A stretch of DNA of 64,000 nucleotides from Pseudomonas sp. Z8(2022) (GTDB lineage: Bacteria > Pseudomonadota > Gammaproteobacteria > Pseudomonadales > Pseudomonadaceae), in assembly GCF_025837155.1 (NCBI RefSeq), contig NZ_CP107549.1, forward strand, positions 2,170,001 to 2,234,000. The letters are read 5' to 3'. How positions within the stretch are numbered: the stretch's first letter is position 1; every line of letters starts with the position of its first letter. The notes below the pieces were generated by a model. That model was not told the origin of the DNA. It saw only the letters and a list, made by a program, of their open reading frames with translations, and made no database searches. A program made the translations under genes and the position numbers. This document shows positions 44,827-50,973 of this stretch, in pieces.

Positions 44827-45830
44827 GAAGTCGGCTCCACGTCGTCTTCATCGCCGTATTCAGTCTGAAACGCACGGGCGTCGAGGCCTCGTTCACGCAG
44901 GTAACGCACCAGCACGTTGACCTGGCCGTGGGTGACCATCACCCGTTCGGCGCAGGTCTGTTCGATGGCCCACAGCAGGCCGGGCCAGTCGGCGTGGTCG
45001 GAGAGGGCGAAGCCGCGGTCCACGCCGCGCCGCCGGCGTGTGCCGCGCAACAGCATCCAGCCGCTGGCGAAGGCGTCGCTGTAGTCGCCGAAACGGCGCA
45101 TCCAGGTACTGCCGCCGGCCGAGGGCGGCGCGAGGATCAGTGCCCGGCGCAATAGCGGGTCATTTCTGGCGATGTCACCGGCGTACCGGGTGGGCGGCAG
45201 GAATACGCCGGCAGCGCGATAGACCTCGTTAAGCGGTTCTACGGCGCCGTGCACGAAGATCGGTCCGATACTGGCATCGATACCGTGGAGAATGCGCTGG
45301 GCCTTGCCGAAGGCATAGGCGAACAGCACGCTGGCCTTGCCAGCTGCGGCATTGGCGCGCCACCAGGCGTCGATGCCGGCGAAGATCTCGGCCTGGGATG
45401 GCCAGCGATAGATCGGTAGACCGAAGGTGGATTCGCTGATAAAGGTATGGCAACGCACCGGCTCGAAGGGCGCGCAGGTGCCATCCGGTTCGACCTTGTA
45501 GTCCCCAGAGGCGACCCAGATTTCGCCCTGGTATTCCAGGCGCACCTGGGCCGAACCCAGTACGTGTCCGGCGGGATGAAAACTCAGGGTTACGCCGTGG
45601 TGCTCGAGACGCTCGCCGTAGGCCAGGGTCTGCAGACGAATATCGTCGCCCAGGCGCGAACGCAGAATGCCTTCGCCTGGAGCTGCCGCGAGATAATGAC
45701 CGTTACCACGGCGAGCATGATCGCCGTGGGCATGGGTGATGATCGAACGTTCGACGGGGCGCCACGGATCGATATAAAAATCACCGGGCGGACAGTAAAG
45801 ACCTTCGGGACGGGCAACGACCAGATCCAT
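44823..45830 (-). CDS. Ligase-associated DNA exonuclease (metallo-beta-lactamase / beta-CASP)
   Basis: 335 residues. ITHAHGDHARRGN gives the HxHxDH metal motif. HPAGHVLGSAQVRLEYQGEIWVASGDYK, FISESTFGLP and LSDHADW follow, as in SNM1/Artemis-like nucleases. First gene of the cluster; its stop overlaps the ligase ATG by 4 bp. Supplies end processing in the proposed ligase-helicase-nuclease repair system. Confidence 0.92.
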   Translation of the reverse strand: MDLVVARPEGLYCPPGDFYIDPWRPVERSIITHAHGDHARRGNGHYLAAAPGEGILRSRLGDDIRLQTLAYGERLEHHGVTLSFHPAGHVLGSAQVRLEYQGEIWVASGDYKVEPDGTCAPFEPVRCHTFISESTFGLPIYRWPSQAEIFAGIDAWWRANAAAGKASVLFAYAFGKAQRILHGIDASIGPIFVHGAVEPLNEVYRAAGVFLPPTRYAGDIARNDPLLRRALILAPPSAGGSTWMRRFGDYSDAFASGWMLLRGTRRRRGVDRGFALSDHADWPGLLWAIEQTCAERVMVTHGQVNVLVRYLRERGLDARAFQTEYGDEDDVEPTS

Positions 45831-45980
45831 GAATATCTCTTGGTGGCGTGGTAGTGCTTAGAACTCCAGGAAGAAGATTAGGTTCGGGTTCCCGACTCAG
45901 CGCTCACGCATCTGAATATCGGTTCGCCGAGAATCCGAGATCGAAAAGCGTGAAGACTGGCTGGCATCCCCCAACACCTT

Positions 45981-46014
45981 AGTTCGCATAATGTGGTTTC
46001 GGGTTATGTTGAGC
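45981..46014 (+). other. Left array junction: chromosomal dif XerC arm joined to phage attP1
   Basis: AGTTCGCATAA (45981-45991) matches the XerC arm of Pseudomonas dif in 9 of 11 positions. A 12-base central region (45992-46003) beginning TGT, as in dif, follows, then TTATGTTGAGC (46004-46014), 8 of 11 against the dif XerD arm. At the internal phage-phage junctions the first two bases are GC instead of AG, so here the arm is the chromosome's own. The crossover point is 45991/45992. Confidence 0.85.
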
Positions 46015-46090
46015 CGGTGCCGTGGGACTATCCCCGGCCACGGCATGCCCGCCAGGGCAAGGCGTAACATCACCCGGTATTATGCGAAGC
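46004..46090. repeat. attP hairpin: inverted dif-like sites attP1/attP2
   Basis: TTATGCGAAGC (46080-46090) is the reverse complement of an XerC arm, and GCGTAACATCA (46062-46072) of an XerD-like arm, together a second dif-like site facing attP1. In single-stranded DNA the arms pair (12 bp for XerC in internal copies, 9 of 12 for XerD) with unpaired central regions of 12 and about 7 bases. A further 8-bp stem, TGCCGTGG with CCACGGCA (46018-46025, 46038-46045), lies in the loop. This is the architecture of the folded CTX-phi attP. Confidence 0.85.
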
Positions 46091-46218
46091 GGTACCGTTT
46101 TGCTCGTCCAGGTCATCGAGGATCTGGCGAAAATGGTACCGAAATCTTTTGAGGTCTTGCGTTGATTTGGTACCATTTCCCCGATCGAGGATCTAACCTG
46201 GTTAAACGGAAAGGTACC
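46091..46218. promoter_or_regulatory. Four GGTACC repeats (putative operator array)
   Basis: GGTACC occurs at 46091, 46135, 46169 and 46213, giving spacings of 44, 34 and 44 bp. Flanks are AT-rich (AAAT on one side, ATTT or GAAAT on the other). ATCGAGGATCT is repeated at 46115 and 46184. The last site overlaps the RBS region of the 84-aa gene. Looks like a regulator-binding region. Confidence 0.55.
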
Positions 46219-46221
46219 AAA

Positions 46222-46476
46222 ATGCTTATAAAATTCGACGCTGATCAAGACATGGTTGACCGCCTCAAGCTGCATACTGGCGAGCGCGTGGCCAGCAAGG
46301 CTTACAAGTTTGCTGCTGAGGACGTTCCCGATATGGCCGCTGAAATCCGCGACCTGCGCCGTATAGTCGAGGATCGTAACCTTGAGATTCGTCGTCTCAA
46401 GGTAGTGATTGAACAGGCCCGTTCTGCTGCCGCTTTGCTGCTCGAAAAGACTGGCCAGACCGACGCATTTAGCTGA
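46222..46476 (+). CDS. Phage protein, 84 aa, coiled coil
   Basis: Start ATG 46222 with GGAAAGG eight bases upstream; an earlier frame start lacks an RBS. N-terminal globular part (MLIKFDADQDMVDRLKLHTGERVASKAY), then a long charged helix (MAAEIRDLRRIVEDRNLEIRRLKVVIEQA) with heptad-like spacing. The first gene after attP, set apart from the replication genes by a non-coding region. No family recognised; a small DNA-binding or regulatory protein is possible. Confidence 0.75.
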   Translation: MLIKFDADQDMVDRLKLHTGERVASKAYKFAAEDVPDMAAEIRDLRRIVEDRNLEIRRLKVVIEQARSAAALLLEKTGQTDAFS

Positions 46477-46745
46477 CTGGTCAAGTGCCGCGCCCCCGGC
46501 TCGTCGTGACAAGCTTCACCGTCGCGGCGAACGGAGGCACGGGCGAAGCGCACACTTGAACACCCCTCGACCCTCGTACTCTCCGCCTGGGGTGCAGGGA
46601 GAGCTTTACCCCCTGCATCCCTGGCCTCGCCGAGAGTCCCCGAAGGGCCCCCGGAGGGTGCTTTAGCGCCTTCTCGGGCTGCGCCGAGGTGGCGGCAAAG
46701 TCGGGTATAGGTGATACCCGACTTTTCTCCCATTTTGGGAATTCC
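46477..46745. other. Hairpin-rich non-coding region, candidate origin / packaging signal
   Basis: GC-rich and without a credible gene. Contains a 15-bp stem with one mismatch and one G-T pair (46585-46599 with 46611-46625, 11-base loop), further inverted repeats around 46626-46690, and a perfect 12-bp stem at 46697-46725. Filamentous phages keep their plus-strand origin and packaging hairpin in such an intergenic region; which element is which cannot be told here. Confidence 0.5.
46697..46725. terminator. Perfect hairpin between convergent phage genes
   Basis: AAAGTCGGGTAT and ATACCCGACTTT around a 5-base loop, with a T tract on either strand. Likely bidirectional terminator for the 84-aa gene and the minus-strand 66-aa gene. 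Confidence 0.75.
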
Positions 46746-46946
46746 TCAGTCCTTCCCTAGTACCTTCTCGCGGTACTCCAGCACGTCCTTGGTTGTCAGG
46801 TCTTTCAGGTGCTTCCAAAGCACAGCGTTGACTAAATCGGCCTCTGCCACGTCTTCGCGGGTCTCCACGATCATGTTGATTCGGCGCTCTTTGATCACGT
46901 CGACGAATTCGTCTCTGACGCGGTAGGGCTTGGTCACGTTGCTCAT
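46746..46946 (-). CDS. Putative phage repressor, ribbon-helix-helix-like, 66 aa
   Basis: Only minus-strand gene of the unit, divergent from the replication gene, the position held by RstR in CTX-phi and by repressor C in Pf phages. Basic N terminus, a short beta-like stretch RRINMIVETRE, then two helices (EADLVNAVLWKHLKDL, TKDVLEYREKVLG). This suits a ribbon-helix-helix dimer, but similarity is weak. The SD is crowded against the ATG. Confidence 0.65.
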   Translation of the reverse strand: MSNVTKPYRVRDEFVDVIKERRINMIVETREDVAEADLVNAVLWKHLKDLTTKDVLEYREKVLGKD

Positions 46947-46976
46947 TTCCTGTCGTGCCTCTGGTGGTGGTTATCT

Positions 46977-47039
46977 TGTCACGTGTTGCTCTGTAACGCG
47001 TAACAGCGTATAAGTTCCCTGAACCTGTAACGCGTTACG
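46977..47039 (+). promoter_or_regulatory. Phage replication-gene promoter with operators
   Basis: TTGCTC (46986-46991), 17-bp spacer, TATAAG (47009-47014). Operator-like TGTAACGCGTAACA (46992-47005) fills the spacer, and TGTAACGCGTTACG (47026-47039) lies in the initially transcribed region, centres 34 bp apart. A degenerate third copy is at 46977-46989. CTGTAACGCGTAACAG (46991-47006) also fits the CTG-N10-CAG core of LexA sites. Confidence 0.7.
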
Positions 47040-47056
47040 CTGAAACGGATAGCCGG

Positions 47057-48094
47057 ATGATCGATTGGATAGCCGCCATCATTGAGCTTCACCACGCGCC
47101 CTTGCGGAGCGGTGAGGTTATTTGCGTCGAGGCTGACGGCTCTGTGGCCTGGTCTACTCCTCGCAAAATGCTGGTTCGCGGTTCCCATGAATCAACGATC
47201 CATGTCCGCAGCATAGGCGGCGACGGCAAGGGTAATGCCACCCACCTGTATCTCGATGGCAATCCTTCCAAGTGGCTCCAGGGCCATAACCTCGTCGGCT
47301 CTGATGATCTGCTTGCCCTGGTCTTCGATGCTTTTACTCGCCTGGTTGCTGTTCTTGGTTTGACTCCGAATGATTTTGAAGTTCGAAAGGTGAGGGTAGG
47401 GGAGTATCGAATAACTCGGGTTGACTATAACCGTATGTTCGAACTTCCAAGCCGCGCAGATGTTCGCGCCTGGCTCCGCGCCGGTGAATTCAAGTGTAAG
47501 TCACGCCATGGGCGTCCTGTTGCGAACAGGGGCACACTTACTTTCGGTAAGGGTTCGTCGCACTGGTCTGTCGTTTGTTATTGCAAAGCTGATGAAATTA
47601 ACGCGGGCGGCTCTCACCGACTTCCAGAGGAACTGCATCAGTTCACTGAAATTTATGACTGGCTCGACAATAAGCTTCGTGTCGAGCTTCGTTTACGCAG
47701 CAAGAAGCTTAAAGCGCTTGGCTTTGAAACGGCCAAAACACTTACCCCGGCGGCTTTATGGGCTCTGTACCGCCAGTTTATAGGGGAACTTGATATGTCA
47801 GAGCAAATTGAACTCAATTCTGAGCAACTCCTTGAGCTTCCTACTAAGGTGCGAGGTACTTATGCCCTTTGGAAACAAGGTCATGACTTGCGGGAAATGA
47901 TGCCCAACGGTACATATTACCGTCACCGTGATGTTCTCATGGGTTTCGGTATTGATATCAATATTCGCTGTGATCGTCGCGACGACAGTAACGTTATTCC
48001 GATGATCCGCGTTATTGAAGCCGCCCCCGCCAAAATTCCTTCGTTCTTTTTTGAGAAGGGTCTTGTCCATCATTCAACTCGGCGGGTTGGTTAA
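47057..48094 (+). CDS. Phage replication initiator, gene II/X family
   Basis: 345 residues. N-terminal Phage_X/II-type region with YLDGNPSKWLQGHNLVG (65-81), the clearest family signature, and HVRSIGG before it. It is the nicking enzyme that starts rolling-circle replication at the plus origin. Starts at ATG 47057. Its stop overlaps the ATG of the next gene (TAATG). Confidence 0.9.
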   Translation: MIDWIAAIIELHHAPLRSGEVICVEADGSVAWSTPRKMLVRGSHESTIHVRSIGGDGKGNATHLYLDGNPSKWLQGHNLVGSDDLLALVFDAFTRLVAVLGLTPNDFEVRKVRVGEYRITRVDYNRMFELPSRADVRAWLRAGEFKCKSRHGRPVANRGTLTFGKGSSHWSVVCYCKADEINAGGSHRLPEELHQFTEIYDWLDNKLRVELRLRSKKLKALGFETAKTLTPAALWALYRQFIGELDMSEQIELNSEQLLELPTKVRGTYALWKQGHDLREMMPNGTYYRHRDVLMGFGIDINIRCDRRDDSNVIPMIRVIEAAPAKIPSFFFEKGLVHHSTRRVG

Positions 48095-48327
48095 TGAAAA
48101 GCATGTTTGATACTTACTTTGGCGGCGCAGTTTCTTCTAGGGCTAAGATGCAAGAAAAGATTCGTCAGATGAAAACAGACGGCAGCGTCATTGAGGAAAC
48201 GGCTAAGGCTGTCGAATCTCGCACGGCTGCTGAACTTGTTGACGCTCAAGTTTCAATTAACAAAGAGCGCCAATGGAAAATCATTCAAAACACAAAGTCC
48301 GCTCCCTACTGTGGTGAGCGTTATTAA
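48094..48327 (+). CDS. Phage hypothetical protein, 77 aa
   Basis: Highly charged and helical (AKMQEKIRQMKTDGSVIEETAKAVESRTAAELVDAQV), ending YCGERY. Its ATG overlaps the stop of the replication gene, so the two are translationally coupled. No family recognised; a replication accessory role is suggested only by position. Confidence 0.75.
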   Translation: MKSMFDTYFGGAVSSRAKMQEKIRQMKTDGSVIEETAKAVESRTAAELVDAQVSINKERQWKIIQNTKSAPYCGERY

Positions 48328-48392
48328 TCTGCCCGGTTGGGCATTAACTAAGCTGGCATAAGTTCCAGCGCCGCAACTCAAGAGGCTACACA

Positions 48393-48695
48393 ATGGAAAT
48401 TACTGTTCTCGTAACTGCAAGCTGCACTTACCGCTCCGGCACTTCTGGCAAGGGTAATCCTTACACTATGGCTGAGGCGTTCGCTGTTCTCCCTGGTGTC
48501 GATTTTCCGCAAAAGTTCTCCTACTACTGCCAGGATGTTCGTGAGGTTCTTCCGCAAGGTGAATATCTCGCGCCGTTGACTGGTGAAGTAAAAGACGGTC
48601 GTCTCGTCTTCAACGTCGATCCCCGCCAGGCTCGCCGCAAGGCCGCTCCTGAAAAGCCTGCTGCAGCTCAACAGCAGCAATCAAAAACGGCCTAA
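48393..48695 (+). CDS. Phage single-stranded DNA-binding protein (gpV type)
   Basis: 100 residues. RSGTSGKGNPYTMAEAFAVL and GEYLAPLTGEVKDGRLVFNVDPRQARRKA align well with Pf1 gene V protein as I recall it. OB-fold dimer that coats the plus strand before assembly. Disordered Ala/Gln-rich tail (PEKPAAAQQQQSKTA). Confidence 0.88.
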   Translation: MEITVLVTASCTYRSGTSGKGNPYTMAEAFAVLPGVDFPQKFSYYCQDVREVLPQGEYLAPLTGEVKDGRLVFNVDPRQARRKAAPEKPAAAQQQQSKTA

Positions 48696-48710
48696 GGGGA
48701 GACCGCCGCC

Positions 48711-48800
48711 ATGCTTCGTTACCTCTCGATGTTCGCTATAGGCCTCTGCACTGGCTACGTGTGGGCGTTCGCTGACTTCGCTCTGGCGGCCACCTTTTGA
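48711..48800 (+). CDS. Phage small membrane protein, 29 aa
   Basis: Begins MLRYLSMFAIGLCTGYVWAF and is almost wholly hydrophobic: one membrane helix. GGGGAGA lies upstream. Its stop overlaps the TTG start of the next gene. In position and size it resembles the ~30-aa coat-region proteins of Pf phages. Confidence 0.7.
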   Translation: MLRYLSMFAIGLCTGYVWAFADFALAATF

Positions 48801-48997
48801 ACGCGATTACCTGCGATGGCACTTGGTCAACTTCCGGCGGCACTCCCGTGTGCACCGGAACTTTGCAAAGTGTCTCGCTCAACGAACTTAACCAGCCCTG
48901 GTTAAGCGCCGAAGAATATGAGCAACTGCGCGGCGACGCAATTCAGTTGTTCATGATCGTCTTTGGCTTTCTTGTGCTCAAAAAGGCACTTTCTTAG
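48797..48997 (+). CDS. Phage minor coat-like protein, 66 aa, TTG start
   Basis: The TTG at 48797-48799 overlaps the preceding stop (TTGA), so expression depends on coupling. N-terminal half hydrophilic with two cysteines (ITCDGTWSTSGGTPVCTGTL), C-terminal membrane helix (IQLFMIVFGFLVLKKAL). Sits directly before the major coat gene. Exact role unknown. Confidence 0.7.
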   Translation: MNAITCDGTWSTSGGTPVCTGTLQSVSLNELNQPWLSAEEYEQLRGDAIQLFMIVFGFLVLKKALS

Positions 48998-49013
48998 CAA
49001 TGGAGTAATACAA

Positions 49014-49214
49014 ATGAAAGCATTCAATGTCGTGCGTAAGTACGGTCGTCAAGCTGCTGTTGCTGCGACTTCTCTTCTGGCTGTTCCGGCCTTCGCCGCT
49101 GTCGATACCACCGAGCTCGATGGTGCAAAAACTGACGCTATGGCTGTCTGCGCTATCGTTTTCGGCATTCTCGTGGCTATTGCCGCGTACAAGTACGTCC
49201 GTCGCGCCCTGTAA
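49014..49214 (+). CDS. Phage major coat protein (gpVIII / CoaB type)
   Basis: 66 residues from ATG 49014, with GGAG upstream. Signal peptide of about 28 residues ending VPAFA, then a mature protein of about 38: short acidic end (AVDTTELDGAKTDA), hydrophobic middle (MAVCAIVFGILVAIAAYKY) and basic end (VRRAL). That is the classical layout of filamentous coat protein, basic end facing DNA. A strong terminator follows. Confidence 0.9.
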   Translation: MKAFNVVRKYGRQAAVAATSLLAVPAFAAVDTTELDGAKTDAMAVCAIVFGILVAIAAYKYVRRAL

Positions 49215-49230
49215 TCGGGCTGGCGTCAAT

Positions 49231-49262
49231 AAAGCCCGGTACTCGTTATCGGGCTTTTTTTT
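49231..49262 (+). terminator. Terminator after the major coat gene
   Basis: AAAGCCCG and CGGGCTTT around an 11-base loop, then eight T in all. Ff phages have a terminator at the same place, limiting downstream minor-coat and assembly expression. Confidence 0.9.
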
Positions 49263-49274
49263 GAGGGGTAGGGC

Positions 49275-49346
49275 ATGGACGGTAATTTTATAGTCTTCGT
49301 TATTGTCCTGATTTGTTTTTGGACAATCTTTTTCGGGCGGGTTTGA
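49275..49346 (+). CDS. Phage small membrane protein, 23 aa
   Basis: Begins MDGNFIVFVIVLICFWTIFF: a single hydrophobic helix with acidic start and basic end. GAGGGG upstream. Stops one base before the adsorption gene ATG. Could be a gpVII/gpIX-like tip protein; inferred from size and place. Confidence 0.6.
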   Translation: MDGNFIVFVIVLICFWTIFFGRV

Positions 49347-49347
49347 T

Positions 49348-50661
49348 ATGCGTATATGTATAATCCTTGCTCTGTCTCTTTTGTTTTCAACTGCAAGTTA
49401 TGCCGAGAGGTATTATTGGCGCGTAGCATTTCCCGAACCCTCCGCCACACAATATCCGTCTGCTGCTGCTGCATGTGCTGCTAACCATCAGTATTACGCG
49501 TCCGTTCATGGTGGCTCATATGCAGCGATTGAGCATGAAATAATTAAGAATTCGGAAACTGTTTGGACGTGTGAGACCTACGGGCTTAATAGGAACCCTT
49601 ATAGCGGTCAGTTGGAGAGATATGGCAAGTGGAGCAACGCTGCTCAGCGATATGGTGATGGGTGCGAGGGGTTGGACTATGACCCGTTAACTGGCGGCTG
49701 TAAGGCTCCCTCGCAGTGCGAATCCAAGGCTGGCCAGAGCACCACTTGGTCAATGCTGCGCCCCGACCTTAACGGCCTTGGTCCTATCGAATATGGCTGT
49801 GAGGCTGGCTGCCGTATCGCTCTTGGTACGTCTGAATGCGCCCCGGTATCGGAAGGTGCTGAAACCGGCGTTTGCTGGGGCGTTGGCAGTTATACCGGCG
49901 CCGAATGTGAGCCCGGCGATAACCCTACCGGTGGCACGCCGCCGACCGATCCAACCGACCCAACTGACCCGACCGACCCGCCGCCAGATTGCGGCGACGA
50001 TCATGTCTGGTCGGGCACTACCTGCGTGCCGAAGCCGCCGGAAGACTGCGACCCAAGCACCGGCGAAGTCTGCCCACCTGATGATGGAGACGGCGATGGC
50101 GACGGCGATGGTGACGGCGATGGCGACGGTGACGGTGATGGCGATGGCGATGGCGACGGCGATGGTGAATGTGATCCTGCTACCGATCCGGCTCAATGCG
50201 CTGGTAATGGCGGTGGCGACTGCGACCCTCTAACTGATCCTGATCAATGCAAGGGTAACGACGACGGCAAGCCATCCGTCCAGGGCGAAGGGTGCGACGC
50301 CGAACTCAAGTGTTCGGGCGACGTTATTCAATGCGCCATTCTGCGCAAACAAAAAGAGCAAGTTTGTTCCTGGGACTATGACAAGGCCAAGGATCAAATT
50401 GAACAGGCCGTTAATTCTCCTGAGTACGAACTTAATACTGAGACCATCAACCTGGGCAACTCATTCTCGGAGGGCGCTAACGGCTCGCGTTGGCTTAGTT
50501 CCGGTTGTCCTTCGCCTCGTTCTTTCTCTGTAATTGGTCGTTCTTATTCGCTGTCTTGGGAGCCTGTCTGTGACTTCGCGTCTTCGCTGTCGTACGTGAT
50601 TGTTGCTATGGCTGGCTTGTTCTTCGCTGTTTATGTTGGTCGCGGTTTAGGAGGTCAGTGA
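49348..50661 (+). CDS. Phage adsorption protein (gpIII / TspB-like)
   Basis: 437 residues. Signal peptide 1-19 (ends SYA), N-terminal receptor-binding region, a Thr-Asp-Pro linker (near 200-212), cysteine-rich modules, an Asp followed by 14 Asp-Gly pairs (245-273), and a C-terminal domain with a final membrane helix (SLSYVIVAMAGLFFAVYVG). The C terminus looks like the TspB-related family. N-terminal domains should bind a host pilus or coreceptor. Confidence 0.85.
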   Translation: MRICIILALSLLFSTASYAERYYWRVAFPEPSATQYPSAAAACAANHQYYASVHGGSYAAIEHEIIKNSETVWTCETYGLNRNPYSGQLERYGKWSNAAQRYGDGCEGLDYDPLTGGCKAPSQCESKAGQSTTWSMLRPDLNGLGPIEYGCEAGCRIALGTSECAPVSEGAETGVCWGVGSYTGAECEPGDNPTGGTPPTDPTDPTDPTDPPPDCGDDHVWSGTTCVPKPPEDCDPSTGEVCPPDDGDGDGDGDGDGDGDGDGDGDGDGDGDGECDPATDPAQCAGNGGGDCDPLTDPDQCKGNDDGKPSVQGEGCDAELKCSGDVIQCAILRKQKEQVCSWDYDKAKDQIEQAVNSPEYELNTETINLGNSFSEGANGSRWLSSGCPSPRSFSVIGRSYSLSWEPVCDFASSLSYVIVAMAGLFFAVYVGRGLGGQ

Positions 50662-50662
50662 T

Positions 50663-50965
50663 ATGCCTTTTGTTGCTATTTTCAGCTTTCTATCAACTAT
50701 TGCCGGGCCGTTGGTTCGGCGCATTCTGACCGCCCTGGGCATCGGCATGCTGACGTTTGCCGGTTTTCAGGTTTCGGTTAATGCTGCGAAAACATATGTA
50801 CAAAACAACTTTTCCGGGTTGCCGTCTGACGTTGTTCAGATTCTCGGCCTGCTCAAGTTCGATATTGCCGTGAATATCGTGTTTGCCGCTGTTATTACTC
50901 GCGCTGTAATCGCTGGTATGGACAAAGTAACGGGCGGCATTAGCAAGCTCGGTCCGGTCAAGTGA
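50663..50965 (+). CDS. Phage minor coat protein, DUF2523 / gpVI-like
   Basis: 100 residues, three hydrophobic segments (residues 5-37 and 70-90 clearest). DUF2523 proteins sit between the adsorption gene and Zot in many inoviruses, in the place of gpVI, which caps the virion end. One base after the adsorption gene stop. Confidence 0.85.
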   Translation: MPFVAIFSFLSTIAGPLVRRILTALGIGMLTFAGFQVSVNAAKTYVQNNFSGLPSDVVQILGLLKFDIAVNIVFAAVITRAVIAGMDKVTGGISKLGPVK

Positions 50966-50973
50966 GGTGATGT

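Noticed and set aside
45831..45980. tRNA as phage attachment site, as for Pf phages with an integrase
   Set aside because: No tRNA-like cloverleaf is visible next to the junction and no integrase is encoded; the junction is a dif arm.
46302..46733. Minus-strand 143-codon frame over the phage non-coding region
   Set aside because: Covers the 84-aa gene and the hairpins, has no RBS and an unlikely composition.
49750..50196. Minus- and plus-strand frames across the Asp-Gly repeat
   Set aside because: They arise because the repetitive codons leave several frames open; translations are simple Ala/Ile/Val or Ala/Met/Thr repeats.
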